Below the pieces are notes generated by a model. The model was not told the DNA's origin. It saw nothing but the letters and a program-made list of their open reading frames with translations, and did no database searches. From Spirosoma terrae (lineage in GTDB: Bacteria; Bacteroidota; Bacteroidia; Cytophagales; Spirosomataceae), in assembly GCF_010435915.1 (NCBI RefSeq), contig NZ_JAAFZH010000011.1, positions 185,554-249,553 on the forward strand: a stretch of 64,000 bases of DNA. The letters are read 5' to 3'. Below are positions 27,316-36,569 of the stretch, in pieces (position 1 is the stretch's first letter; each line of letters starts with the position of its first letter). The translations under genes were made by a program, and so were the position numbers.

Positions 27316-28329
27316 CTAGCAACCTTTTCCGGTAATAATGATGGTTGACCCTCGCTGCTGATACGTAGCGTTGAGGTAAGAACAGAGTACGGTCAGTACG
27401 TCTGGCAGTGACGGCTTTTTAAAACGAGTTGTAATCTGGCAGTGTCTCAGTTTTTCCTGAGGAACCTGAATCTGTACGGCAAACCGGCGATTCAGTAAAC
27501 GGGCGGTTTCGGCAATCGTTAGGTTGTCCAGAACAAGCTGGTCACTTGTCCAGGCCCTATAATCATTAGCATTGGTAATGGTTTGTTGGTGAAGTGTATG
27601 GGTTTGGCGGTTATAATGGCTCTTTTGATTGGGCAATAAACTGACCGAATCGCGTTGAGCGTCCGTTACGCGAACTTTTCCGGTCAGCACGGCAACTTCT
27701 ATATCGGGGTCCTCGGCGTAGGCGCGGACGTTGAATTGTGTACCTAAAACTCGGGTAGAAATGGTGCCGCTACGGACAATGAACGGGTGTTGTTTATCGT
27801 GCGCTACGTCGAAATAACCTTCTCCTTCCAGCTCGACAACCCGTTGCGCCGTCTGGCCGAACGTACTGGCGTATCGTAGTCGACTCTGCGCATTCAGCCA
27901 TACCTGCGTTCCGTCGGGCAATTTTACGTGTGCTCTCTGACCCGCAGGCGCTACGACCTGCTGAAATGCTACGTGTTTTTCTGTTTGATTGGCTAGTTGC
28001 CAGAACCAAAACAGTCCCAGACCAGCCAACGCAGCAGCGGCCGCATAGCTCCAGTACCGACGAAACGGAATCACCCTGGCCGACTGACTTTGATCGTAAT
28101 CGACAGTCTGTTGTAAACGACTCCAGACTCGATGCTGCAACGCCCGTTCAGATTCGGTTTCGGCCGGTAGTTCAGTTGTTTCTGGCAACGTAGTGTCGTC
28201 GATCAATTCCTGCATCAGCGCGATGCCTTCGGGCGTAGCCAGGAACGCTTCGGCCTGCTCCCGTTCTGTGTCTGAGCATTGATCGGCTATGTATCGCCGG
28301 AGAAGATCTTTATCTTGTTTTGAGGCCAA
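27316..28329 (-). CDS. FecR-family anti-sigma/signal-transducing membrane protein
   Basis: A 337-residue inner-membrane regulator. An N-terminal cytoplasmic helical domain (residues 1-90, DKDLLRRYIADQCSDTER, the anti-sigma part) is followed by one membrane helix (about 97-115, YAAAAALAGLGLFWFW). The periplasmic FecR domain comes next (VVAPAGQRAHVKLPDGTQVW, LEGEGYFDVAHDKQHPF, VLGTQFNVRAY), and a DUF4974-type C-terminal domain begins at LDNLTIAETARLLNRRF. It should hold the ECF sigma factor encoded 39 bases upstream and release it when the SusC STN domain signals. Confidence 0.92.
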   Translation of the reverse strand: MASKQDKDLLRRYIADQCSDTEREQAEAFLATPEGIALMQELIDDTTLPETTELPAETESERALQHRVWSRLQQTVDYDQSQSARVIPFRRYWSYAAAAALAGLGLFWFWQLANQTEKHVAFQQVVAPAGQRAHVKLPDGTQVWLNAQSRLRYASTFGQTAQRVVELEGEGYFDVAHDKQHPFIVRSGTISTRVLGTQFNVRAYAEDPDIEVAVLTGKVRVTDAQRDSVSLLPNQKSHYNRQTHTLHQQTITNANDYRAWTSDQLVLDNLTIAETARLLNRRFAVQIQVPQEKLRHCQITTRFKKPSLPDVLTVLCSYLNATYQQRGSTIIITGKGC

Positions 28330-28368
28330 GTGTAGGGCTGTTTGCCTACATTACAATTGCCGGAGAAA

Positions 28369-28995
28369 TTAGGGTAGTTCGGTCAGGAAAAATTTTATCA
28401 GACTAGCGCCAACCGGGAGGCCGAGGAGCGTCAGATCGGCGTAGCGTCGGAGAAAATGAGTTAGAAAACGACGGGCGTGTACCATGTGATCTTTGACCGC
28501 ATCGCGCGAAATGCCGAGCTGTTTGCTCACCTCATCGTAGCTTTTACCTTCAACCGAGCAGAGCTGGTACACTTCCTGACGGCGAGGGGGTAACTGCGCA
28601 ATGGCGTTATGCGCCATTTTTTCATACTCAGCCGAAATGTACTGATCTTCAACCGTATGACTGTGGACATCTATGCGCCGTCCCCATTCCTGATTTAAGG
28701 TATTGATCGTCGCCTTTTGTCTGATTTGATTTAACACCAGATTGCGGGCTACCGTATGTACGTAACCGCCCAGGCCGATGGCTGGATCGAGCTGTTCGCG
28801 ATGCTGCCAGACCTTTAAAAAGACATCATGCAGAATCTCTTCGGATTCTGTGTCGGACTTAAGGAATTTCTGAATGAAAAAAAGAACAGGGCGTTTGTAT
28901 CCGTTGAACAATTGCTCAAAAGCATCGGCATTGCCTTGTTGTAGACATTGTATTAAGTCCGCTTCCTGCTGTTTGCTAAATGGTCCTGTATACAC
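28369..28995 (-). CDS. ECF RNA polymerase sigma factor (Bacteroidota FecI-like)
   Basis: A 208-residue ECF sigma factor. Region 2 includes DAFEQLFNGYKRPVLFFIQK and ILHDVFLKVWQHREQL, and region 4 has LPPRRQEVYQLCSVEGKSYD followed by the helix-turn-helix VSKQLGISRDAVKDHMVHA. A hydrophobic C-terminal tail (LTLLGLPVGASLIKFFL) is typical of the Bacteroidota group. It starts the minus-strand cascade sigma-FecR-SusC-SusD-phosphatase. A perfect 20-base inverted repeat at 29051-29070, about 55 bases upstream of the start, may take part in its control. Confidence 0.92.
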   Translation of the reverse strand: MYTGPFSKQQEADLIQCLQQGNADAFEQLFNGYKRPVLFFIQKFLKSDTESEEILHDVFLKVWQHREQLDPAIGLGGYVHTVARNLVLNQIRQKATINTLNQEWGRRIDVHSHTVEDQYISAEYEKMAHNAIAQLPPRRQEVYQLCSVEGKSYDEVSKQLGISRDAVKDHMVHARRFLTHFLRRYADLTLLGLPVGASLIKFFLTELP

Positions 28996-29050
28996 GTGTC
29001 GACATGGATGGTCTTAATTCTGCTCAAAAGTAGCGAGCATCGCTTGGGCA

Positions 29051-29070
29051 GAATAGGCAGTAGCCTATTC
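29051..29070. promoter_or_regulatory. perfect inverted repeat upstream of the sigma-factor gene
   Basis: GAATAGGC, four bases, GCCTATTC. It lies about 55 bases upstream of the minus-strand sigma-factor start, a plausible operator position. The surrounding gap (28996-29287) otherwise shows nothing assignable. Confidence 0.35.
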
Positions 29071-29287
29071 TTAATAGATTGATAATGTTTATCAGGGTGG
29101 ATACTAATCAGTCAAAAACAGGCTTTCTTACTGGCAAGTTGCGAATTATCTAGTAATGATTTGGCATCTGTGTTATAATAATTGGTTTGTTGCTGAGCCT
29201 AATAGGATCTGAAACGACACGTAGCACCTCAGTTGCGATTGCCTGGCGAACCGCAGGCGGTATTGTCGCTACGTTCATAGTCGTTGA

Positions 29288-29434
29288 TCAAATAAACTGA
29301 ACGAGCAGGATGGATATTACCACAAACAGGAATAGTATGCCAAGGAAAACCAGCTTTTTACTGCGAGAGTAGCGAACGTAGCGGCTATTGCCTGCAACCA
29401 AATTCATCAATTCGTTAATCCAGTGGGAAATCAT
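29288..29434 (-). CDS. small single-pass membrane protein, 48 residues
   Basis: A short minus-strand reading frame from the ATG at 29434 to the TGA at 29288. It begins MISHWINELMNLVAG, has a basic segment (RYVRYSRSKK) and one strong hydrophobic helix (LVFLGILFLFVVISILLVQF), then stops. The positive-inside pattern and single helix resemble genuine small membrane proteins. It stands alone between the sigma-factor operon and two plus-strand hypothetical genes. No clear ribosome-binding sequence precedes it, which is normal in this phylum. No function can be assigned. Confidence 0.45.
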   Translation of the reverse strand: MISHWINELMNLVAGNSRYVRYSRSKKLVFLGILFLFVVISILLVQFI

Positions 29435-29654
29435 AGGGAGTAGCTAATTACACCACTAAGACTATTTTGCCGAATGGCTGTCACTGATAATTGAGTTATG
29501 AAATTGTTATGGTATCGCCCTGGCTATTCTTACTAACTTTTACCTAAAAGCAGATTGAACTACATGGTCTGATAACAGCCTGTTTGATAATCTCCACTTA
29601 ACATGCCTTACGTAACGACCTGCTACCTTTGCGGGCATACTCAACATCCTCGTT

Positions 29655-29930
29655 ATGCGCTTTATCGCTGTTTTTAAACAACACCAAATGGCCTGCAGTC
29701 TCGGCTTTGATAGCCTGGTCGATGCGCTGGATTTTTTGTTCTGGGGATATGAAGATCATGAACTGATGCCACAGGGCGTTTATGATCTGTTTACCGACAA
29801 AGCAACCGTATACGATCACGCTGGTCAATTCGTTGGAGGGTTAAGCCTGGAAGCCATACGGACCATTGCGAAAGAATATTTGAACACATTCAAACCATTC
29901 GCCAATCTTATTCGTCTTAGTGATGGATAG
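29655..29930 (+). CDS. hypothetical protein, 91 residues
   Basis: Not recognised. A 91-residue soluble protein, rich in aromatic and acidic residues (FDSLVDALDFLFWGYEDHEL), with a 'TDKATVYDHAGQFVGGLS' middle that resembles a small beta hairpin. It overlaps or abuts the next gene (29923-30243), so the two are likely translated together. Codon use is like the surrounding core genes, which supports it being real. No signal peptide. Confidence 0.5.
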   Translation: MRFIAVFKQHQMACSLGFDSLVDALDFLFWGYEDHELMPQGVYDLFTDKATVYDHAGQFVGGLSLEAIRTIAKEYLNTFKPFANLIRLSDG

Positions 29931-30243
29931 GAGTCAACAGGCCTATAATCCAGGTACTTATCTCGTAAAACGATACGTTATGGCACACAAAATGAAAATG
30001 ACCATTGGCAATATCATTGGTCTTTGGTTTGGCGTTGATACGCCTATTCGTCAATACAAAATAAAGGTGAATCCTGAGTTGTGGGAGGCTTGCCAACAGG
30101 TTAGTGTAACATTTACTCCTCCGTCGGGGGCCGTATCCGTTGATCGGTATCGCAAATCGGATATGGTTGCCTTTGCGATAGCGGTGCAGCAGGAATTAAG
30201 CCAGTATAAACCAATAGAGGAGGAAGCATACGAGTATGCCTGA
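29923..30243 (+). CDS. hypothetical protein, about 106 residues
   Basis: Not recognised. The start may be GTG 29920, ATG 29923 or ATG 29980 (MAHKMKMTIGN). The first two overlap the end of the preceding gene by a few bases, which suggests coupling. The protein has a mixed composition without signal peptide or clear membrane helix, and a charged C-terminal helix (AIAVQQELSQYKPIEEE). A strong bidirectional-type terminator follows 23 bases after the stop. Confidence 0.5.
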   Translation: MDRSQQAYNPGTYLVKRYVMAHKMKMTIGNIIGLWFGVDTPIRQYKIKVNPELWEACQQVSVTFTPPSGAVSVDRYRKSDMVAFAIAVQQELSQYKPIEEEAYEYA

Positions 30244-30265
30244 TCATTACATTGATTTTGTCTTA

Positions 30266-30311
30266 TGGCAATAAAAAACCTCGACCTGCGGGCCGAGGTT
30301 TTTTATTGCCA
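30266..30311 (+). terminator. long hairpin terminator, works in either direction
   Basis: TGGCAATAAAAAACCTCG and CGAGGTTTTTTATTGCCA form an 18-base stem around a GC-rich loop, with A- and T-runs on the two arms. It closes the hypothetical gene pair. Confidence 0.8.
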
Positions 30312-30400
30312 CTGAAGTGCTGGAGATTCGGTAACAAAAACTTCACATAAGCCGCACTAGGTTAGGCCGTACCTTTGTTGATTGACCTAATCAATAAAGG

Positions 30401-32110
30401 ATGTGTCTTCTTTTGATGTCGGAAAGGCAGCCCGGGCGTCCACGTTTTTTCGCTTCGCTGATACGTAGTTGTTTTTGGCTATTGGCGTTGCTGTTAAGTG
30501 GACAAACTCACTGCCTGAGCCAGCGTTTAAGTGCTACCGAGCAACTTGCCCGTCAATACCCCGATTCGGCTTATCGGCTCATCAAGATCAAGCTCGACGA
30601 GGCTATTGCAGCTAATAGTAAGTTGCAGGAGGGCGATTATCTACAGCAGATAGGGTTACTGTTTTTTCATCAGGGAAGCTATGCCCAAAGCATCGATTTT
30701 CTGCTGCAGGCCCAGAAAATCTTTGTGCAGGCGAAGGATGGAAATCGGCTGGCTCGCAATCGGAATGAGTTAGGGACGGTCTATTATTATAACGAACAGG
30801 CCGATAAAGCACTGGCTCAATTCAATGAAGCACTGGCTTTTTATCGCCAGCATCGGATGGCACATGGATTAGCGCAAACCTACGCCAACATTGGCCATAT
30901 CTACGAAAAACGGCAAGCGACCAAGCTGGCTTACCGATACCAGAAACTGGCTTTAACGTATAGCCGAACGGCTACTGATACAATAAGCCTGACGAAAATT
31001 TACGAGAATCTGGGGAGTATTTTTGAGGATGAGGCTCGCTACGATTCGGCTCGTTATTACTATGAGTATGCATTGGACCTGGCCAGGAAAACGCACGACG
31101 AAATTGGCCAGATTGAGATTGTCAATAATCTGGGCGATGTGTTTCGGAAAACCAATAATTACCAGCGCGGACTGGAATTTTCGCAGCAAGCCAGGCAGAT
31201 GGCCGAGCAGAAAGGCGAACTCTATCAGCTCAGTGCCGCTCTGCGCGATATCGCCAAAACGTATCGGTTGATGAATCGGCCCGACAGCGCCTATGAATAT
31301 ATAGAGCGAAGCCGTAACCTGACCAACGACATTTACGCCCGTGAAAACAACCGCCAGATTGCGCTGCTTCAGACATTATATGAGGTTGAACGGAAAGATA
31401 GTGAGATCACACAGCTCAATGCGCAAAAGCAGATCGATGCCTTAATTATTGGTGGAACGGTTGTGGTGCTGGTGCTGATCGGCGTCCTGGGCGCAGTAAT
31501 TATCAGTCGGCAGCGGCTAAAAATCCAGAACGAGCGGGCTATTAATCAGCAGAATCAGGAGATTTTTCGGACGCAGCACGAACTGATTCAGGCCGAGCTG
31601 AAAAACAAACAACTGGAGGAGGAAAACCTGAAAAGCCAGCTGGAACTCAAAAGCAAGGAATTGACCGCCCATACGCTGCAAATTATCCAGAAAAATCAGG
31701 TGCTGGAGGAGCTAAAGGAAGATCTGAACGCCATTCTGAAAGACGACAAGCGTGACCAGAAAAAGCAACTGCGCCAACTCGCTCAGAAAATTGTGCTGAG
31801 TTTCAATCAGGATAAATACTGGGACGACTTTCGGAATATTTTTGATCAGGTTCACCCGTATTTCTTCAACCGATTAACGCAGCAGTTTCCCGATTTGACG
31901 GCTACGGATTTACGACTTATTGCGTTGCTCAAAATGAATATTACGTCGACCGATATTGCTACGTTGCTGGGCATCTCGTCGGATAGTTTGCGGGTGGCCC
32001 GGTACCGGTTGCGAAAAAAGATTGGGCTGGCTGAAGGGGAGTCGCTATCGGCGTTTATACAGCGCTTCCCGGCGCAAACGCAAACCACGCCCGAAACCCA
32101 CGAAGTCTAG
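30401..32110 (+). CDS. TPR-containing membrane regulator with C-terminal helix-turn-helix
   Basis: A 569-residue sensor-regulator of a Bacteroidota type. An N-terminal signal/anchor (about 20-40) is followed by about six tetratricopeptide repeats (residues 50-310, for example AQTYANIGHIYEKRQATKLA and QIEIVNNLGDVFRKTNNY). A membrane helix (about 347-367, LIIGGTVVVLVLIGVLGAVI) and a coiled coil (375-450) come next. The C-terminal DNA-binding segment reads ATDLRLIALLKMNITSTDIA then LLGISSDSLRVARYRLRKK, a LuxR-like helix-turn-helix. The repeats would face the periplasm and the DNA-binding part the cytoplasm. A TACCTTTG promoter-like element lies at 30370-30377. It precedes a TonB-dependent receptor and may regulate it. 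Confidence 0.82.
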   Translation: MCLLLMSERQPGRPRFFASLIRSCFWLLALLLSGQTHCLSQRLSATEQLARQYPDSAYRLIKIKLDEAIAANSKLQEGDYLQQIGLLFFHQGSYAQSIDFLLQAQKIFVQAKDGNRLARNRNELGTVYYYNEQADKALAQFNEALAFYRQHRMAHGLAQTYANIGHIYEKRQATKLAYRYQKLALTYSRTATDTISLTKIYENLGSIFEDEARYDSARYYYEYALDLARKTHDEIGQIEIVNNLGDVFRKTNNYQRGLEFSQQARQMAEQKGELYQLSAALRDIAKTYRLMNRPDSAYEYIERSRNLTNDIYARENNRQIALLQTLYEVERKDSEITQLNAQKQIDALIIGGTVVVLVLIGVLGAVIISRQRLKIQNERAINQQNQEIFRTQHELIQAELKNKQLEEENLKSQLELKSKELTAHTLQIIQKNQVLEELKEDLNAILKDDKRDQKKQLRQLAQKIVLSFNQDKYWDDFRNIFDQVHPYFFNRLTQQFPDLTATDLRLIALLKMNITSTDIATLLGISSDSLRVARYRLRKKIGLAEGESLSAFIQRFPAQTQTTPETHEV

Positions 32111-32271
32111 CACAATCGAGTTCTGTATTGTTGGCTGCTCTATTGTTAACAATAAGATAATGGCGGTTTTTGATTTTGGTAATGCGTTGATAGCCAAATG
32201 GTATTTGGTGTATTGCTGCCTGGTTGCTTACGTTGCGTAACGGCTTGTTGCCTTTTTGTTCACGGCTGAAA

Positions 32272-32310
32272 TTTGTCCTGTCCTAACGCTTCGTAGACCT
32301 TTGTCCTGTC
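32272..32310 (+). promoter_or_regulatory. direct repeat upstream of the TonB-dependent receptor gene
   Basis: TTTGTCCTGTC occurs twice, at 32272-32282 and 32300-32310, 28 bases apart start to start, in the gap before the receptor gene. It may bind a regulator. No protein can be named. Confidence 0.35.
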
Positions 32311-32377
32311 AATTACGACGCCCATTTGAGGGCAGGAATAATTGAAAAGTCAGGATTGATGTAGGTTTTTGAACAGC

Positions 32378-35164
32378 ATGAAGCAGGTATTACTAGGCAT
32401 ATTTCTTCTCGTTTCGGGAGCGCAGGCAATGGCCGGAATCCTTAAAGGGAGAGCACTGGATGCGACCACTGGGCAGCCCGTTATTGGCGCAACGCTGCTG
32501 CTGGATAATACAAAACTACATGCCGTGTCGGGGCTGGATGGCTCGTACACGATTAAGAATATTCCGGCCGGAACCTACACGATTCGTATCAGCTACGTAT
32601 CCTACCGCACCATGACGCGTGACGTAGTGATCGGCAACGACAACCAGGTCAGTACGCTCGATTTGCCACTGGAAACAGAGAATGATCGCCTGCTGACGGA
32701 GGTGACGGTGAAAGGCCAGCGCGATGGCACCAGCGATCGGACGGCGCGGGATATCGAACGGAATGCCCTGCAGGTTACTAACATTGTATCGGGGCGATCT
32801 ATTGAGCTATCGCCCGACCTGACGGTTGCCAATGTCATCCAGCGCGTATCGGGTATATCCATCGAACGGAATAGCAATGGCGACGGTCAGTACGCCATCC
32901 TGCGGGGCATGGACAAGCGTTATAACTATACGCTGGTCAATGGTGTGAAAATACCAAGTCCCGATAATCGCTACCGGTACGTACCGCTCGATATTTTTCC
33001 CGCTGAGTTGCTGGACCGCCTTGAAGTATACAAAGCTCTGACACCTGGCATGGAAGGGGATGCCGTTGGGGGAGCGATCAATATGGTGATGAAAGATGCG
33101 CCCGCTCATCTGACTGTACTGGCTAACGTAGCAACGGGCTACAGTGAGCTATTCCTGAATCGCCCTTTCGTCAGCTTCGATACAAAAAACATCAATCCTA
33201 AATCGCCCTACGAGCAGTTTGGTAATCAGTATAGCGCTAAGCCGTCCGATTTTAATCAGGCATCGGCTACGTATACACGACATAGCCCACCACCCAATCT
33301 GATTGGTAGTCTGGCTATTGGGAACCGATTCTTCAGTCAGCGCCTGGGCGTCATGTTGGCGGGGAGTTTGCAGAATACGTTTCGGGGAAGCAACAGCCTG
33401 TTCTTTAACGGCGACGTAGTGGATACGTTACGGGGAATGACGCTGACCAAACAAAGTGAACGCGAGTATTCGGAGCGCCAAACACGATATGGTGTTCATG
33501 TGAAAATGGATTACCGGCTCAACCGCGACGGCGTGTCGGAACGTAACAAACTGCAATGGTTCAACGCCCTGATCGGTCTGGAAAACGAACAGATTCGGGA
33601 GACGAAATCAACGTCGCTGGGTATCGGTGGATTTGATCCGGTGCTTGGCAATGCTACGCTTGGCTACGAAACCCGCTCCCGCCTGACAAAGCAGAAAATT
33701 TATACCAGTACGTTGCAGGGGACGCACGAGCTGGCCACCAACTTAAGTGCCAACTGGTCGGCAGTTTATTCGCTGGCGACCAATGAGGTTCCTGATCAGA
33801 CCTATATACCACTGCTGGGTATTCGTAAAAATTTTGTAGAACAACGTACCACCGTTCAAGACGGCCAACGTCGTTGGGAGCATAATTCTGATACCGATCT
33901 GGCGGGTTATCTGAACCTGACCCTTAAAACTACGCTGGCGGGCGTTGATGTGGAATGGATGGCTGGTGGGTTATATCGCGATAAGCAACGTAGCAATTTC
34001 TACAATAACTACACCCTTCGTCCGAGTAATCCGTTTGCGCAGTATGGTACTGACTTTACGGAGTACAACCAGATCGGATGGGTCATTCAGAATCCATTAG
34101 GCTCCGTTGCTTCAGCTTTGAACTACGATGCCAGTGAAAAGATTGCCGCAGGGTATATCCAGTTCCGCACGATGGATCAACCGCTGGAAATAACGGGCGG
34201 TGTTCGTGTTGAGCATACCGATCAGGGGTACGCCATGAAGTTTCCGATTGGTGAAGAGTATCCTACGGGTAGCCAGATTTATACGGACGTACTGCCGAGT
34301 CTGCACTTTCGCTACCGTCCCAATGAACAGACCAACTGGCGACTATCCTATTTCCGGTCGCTGAACCGCCCAGGCTTTTTCGAAATCGTGCCCTACCGTA
34401 TCGTTAATGAAGAATACCAGGAGCGGGGCAATCCTACGCTAAAACGGGTTATTGCCGATAATGTGGATTTGCGCTATGAGTTTTTTCCGCGCCCGCTGGA
34501 GCAGTTTATGGTTGGTCTGTTCTACAAGCGTATTCAGGACCCCATTGAATACACGCTACAGAAAGATGCAATCCGGGGACAGGATTTGTATTATGGTCCG
34601 GGAAATTTCGGGAATGCCACCAATTTCGGACTGGAGGTCGACGCTATTAAATACTTCCGGCAGTGGGGTCTGAAAGCAAACTATACCTACACCAATTCCA
34701 GCATCACAACGCCCAAGTCGAAACGTATTCGGAATGAACAGGGCGACCTGGAAACCATAACGGTCAATCAGACACGTCCGCTCTACGGTCAGTCGGCGCA
34801 CGTAGCCAATCTATCTCTGCTCTATAAAGATGCCGGGCGTGGCTGGGATGCGCAGATAGCGGCCAGCTATACGGGCGGACGTATCAATACGGTATCGCAG
34901 TTCGTGGACAACGATCTGTATCAGCGAGGCTTTGTTCAGATGGATGCATCGGCCGAAAAGCGTATCGGGAAACCCAGTTCAGGCAGAGGCTTTCTTGTAT
35001 TCGTGAAGGCAAATAACCTGCTGAATACGCCCACCGAGATTTTTATCAACAACGTCAGTAGCAAAAATTCAGATGTGCCGAATCAGGATTTGTCCGGTAA
35101 AACGCTGATCCGGCGCGATTTCTACCAACGGTCCTACGTTCTGGGTATTCGGTATAAACTGTAA
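32378..35164 (+). CDS. TonB-dependent outer-membrane receptor
   Basis: A 928-residue TonB-dependent receptor without an STN domain. The start is taken as the ATG at 32378, which gives a standard signal peptide (MKQVLLGIFLLVSGAQAMAG). A carboxypeptidase-regulatory-like domain spans 23-100 (ILKGRALDATTGQPVIGATL), and the plug spans about 120-240 (NVIQRVSGISIER, RGMDKRYNYTLVNGVKIPSP, DAVGGAINMVMKDAP). A barrel follows and ends in YVLGIRYKL. It belongs to the TonB-box receptor group that includes 'TonB-dependent receptor, beta-barrel' relatives of CirA/FepA rather than SusC. The gene is followed by a beta-helix lipoprotein and a phytase, so the cargo may be inositol phosphate or another phosphorylated compound, which is inference. 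Confidence 0.88.
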   Translation: MKQVLLGIFLLVSGAQAMAGILKGRALDATTGQPVIGATLLLDNTKLHAVSGLDGSYTIKNIPAGTYTIRISYVSYRTMTRDVVIGNDNQVSTLDLPLETENDRLLTEVTVKGQRDGTSDRTARDIERNALQVTNIVSGRSIELSPDLTVANVIQRVSGISIERNSNGDGQYAILRGMDKRYNYTLVNGVKIPSPDNRYRYVPLDIFPAELLDRLEVYKALTPGMEGDAVGGAINMVMKDAPAHLTVLANVATGYSELFLNRPFVSFDTKNINPKSPYEQFGNQYSAKPSDFNQASATYTRHSPPPNLIGSLAIGNRFFSQRLGVMLAGSLQNTFRGSNSLFFNGDVVDTLRGMTLTKQSEREYSERQTRYGVHVKMDYRLNRDGVSERNKLQWFNALIGLENEQIRETKSTSLGIGGFDPVLGNATLGYETRSRLTKQKIYTSTLQGTHELATNLSANWSAVYSLATNEVPDQTYIPLLGIRKNFVEQRTTVQDGQRRWEHNSDTDLAGYLNLTLKTTLAGVDVEWMAGGLYRDKQRSNFYNNYTLRPSNPFAQYGTDFTEYNQIGWVIQNPLGSVASALNYDASEKIAAGYIQFRTMDQPLEITGGVRVEHTDQGYAMKFPIGEEYPTGSQIYTDVLPSLHFRYRPNEQTNWRLSYFRSLNRPGFFEIVPYRIVNEEYQERGNPTLKRVIADNVDLRYEFFPRPLEQFMVGLFYKRIQDPIEYTLQKDAIRGQDLYYGPGNFGNATNFGLEVDAIKYFRQWGLKANYTYTNSSITTPKSKRIRNEQGDLETITVNQTRPLYGQSAHVANLSLLYKDAGRGWDAQIAASYTGGRINTVSQFVDNDLYQRGFVQMDASAEKRIGKPSSGRGFLVFVKANNLLNTPTEIFINNVSSKNSDVPNQDLSGKTLIRRDFYQRSYVLGIRYKL

Positions 35165-35238
35165 TGAATGAGCAAGTTAGCTACTGTTTCCTGCGAAAAT
35201 TTTTAGCGTGCCAAACGAATTTGTAATCAATCCATAAA

Positions 35239-36507
35239 ATGAAACAAGTAATCCTGCTTGCCGCCTTGTCGGCTGCTGTATTGGTCGGTTGTTCAAAGAG
35301 CGACGAAACCGGTAATCCGTCGGTTAACCCGACGCCAGTTGTAAAAGAAGCTGTATCGGGCGACGTATCGGGTACCTGGGCCAAAGGTAGTACGTATAAA
35401 ATCACGGGCCATTTACAGATTCCGGCTAGCCAGTCGCTGGTCATTGAAGAAGGCGTAACGGTCGTGTTCAGCGATTCAACGGTAAAGCCCGAGCTGATTG
35501 TGCGGGGGAATCTCTACGTAATGGGTACGTCGGCCAATCCGGTAAAATTCACGGTTCCTGACGCCTGGAAAACCACCGCCAATCAATGGGGAAATCTTTG
35601 GGGCGGTATTATTGCCGCGCCAACGTCGGCCGAACTCCTGCTCGACAACGCCATTATTGAATACGGTGGAGCCGTAACAACGGAGAGTTCACCATCGGTG
35701 AAAGCTGGTTTATATAAAGCGGCTGCTGGCAACCACGTACCGGCTATCAATTATTCCAATGTGAACGGTAAGCTGATCATTGTCAATAGCCGCCTGAACA
35801 ACCAGAACGAAGATGGTTTTTATATTGAAGGTGGTAAAGTGCTCATTGCCAATAACAAGATTTATACACAGGGCGTATCGGGTGGCGATGCGATCAACCT
35901 GAAATCGGGCGTGCAGGCCGACATAGCGTTCAATATGGTCTATAGCCCCAATACGAATGCGCTGAAATTGTCGAACACGGGCGATCGGACTCCGCAGGCG
36001 TATGTGGTTGCCTATAACAACACCGTTGTGAATGCTGGCTGGCGTCGGCCAACCATTAAAGGTGGTTCGATCTGGATTGAAGCGGGCGTACGGGCCGAAC
36101 TCTATAATAATCTGCTGGCTAACGACCGCTTTGGCGTAAAGCGTGATCCGAAAAATCCGGAAGATAACCGGTCTAAAATAAGCAATAACCTGTATTATGG
36201 CGCTACCCAGGATGGCGTAACCGGCTTCCAGCCATCCACTGAAATTGCGTCCGGTACCAATGATATCATCAGCAAAACGATTGGCGATAATGACCCTAAA
36301 TTCGTGAACTATCCGTTGTCTACTGATTCGAAAAATGCAGTATTTAACACAGCCTGGGATTTCCGGGTACAGCCTGGTTCGCCAGCTATTGGTAAAGGGA
36401 CTACCAACTTCACTCCTCAGTTTGCGAATGGTTTAACACTGGCGAACGGAAAAACATATAAATCACCAACGCCATCGACAATCATTGGTGCCTTTGGCTC
36501 TAACTAA
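35239..36507 (+). CDS. right-handed beta-helix lipoprotein
   Basis: A 422-residue lipoprotein with a lipobox before Cys18 (AAVLVGC). The rest is rich in short strands with repeated V/I-x-V and N-N turns typical of a parallel beta-helix: LVIEEGVTVVFSDS, LIVRGNLYVMGTSANPVKF, LIIVNSRLNNQNEDGFYIEG, LIANNKIYTQGVSGGD and AYNNTVVNAGW. The ending (SPAIGKG followed by TIIGAFGSN) is common in secreted beta-helix proteins. Catalytic residues cannot be placed. It lies 74 bases after the TonB-dependent receptor gene and 62 before the phytase gene, with a hairpin between the latter two. It probably binds or processes the receptor's substrate at the cell surface. Confidence 0.75.
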   Translation: MKQVILLAALSAAVLVGCSKSDETGNPSVNPTPVVKEAVSGDVSGTWAKGSTYKITGHLQIPASQSLVIEEGVTVVFSDSTVKPELIVRGNLYVMGTSANPVKFTVPDAWKTTANQWGNLWGGIIAAPTSAELLLDNAIIEYGGAVTTESSPSVKAGLYKAAAGNHVPAINYSNVNGKLIIVNSRLNNQNEDGFYIEGGKVLIANNKIYTQGVSGGDAINLKSGVQADIAFNMVYSPNTNALKLSNTGDRTPQAYVVAYNNTVVNAGWRRPTIKGGSIWIEAGVRAELYNNLLANDRFGVKRDPKNPEDNRSKISNNLYYGATQDGVTGFQPSTEIASGTNDIISKTIGDNDPKFVNYPLSTDSKNAVFNTAWDFRVQPGSPAIGKGTTNFTPQFANGLTLANGKTYKSPTPSTIIGAFGSN

Positions 36508-36517
36508 TCAGCATACC

Positions 36518-36554
36518 AGACCTGAACGAACGTAATAGAGTCGTTCAGGTCTTT
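36518..36554 (+). terminator. hairpin between the beta-helix and phytase genes
   Basis: AGACCTGAACGA and TCGTTCAGGTCT form a perfect 12-base stem with an 11-base loop, followed by TT. It may terminate or attenuate transcription into the phytase gene. Confidence 0.65.
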
Positions 36555-36569
36555 ACAAGTGGCGAATCA

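Noticed and set aside
32272..32320. CTGTC-containing stretch as a classical Pho box
   Set aside because: The 11-bp period of 7-bp repeats expected for PhoB binding is not met by a clean alignment, and Bacteroidota phosphate sites are not well enough defined to call by eye.
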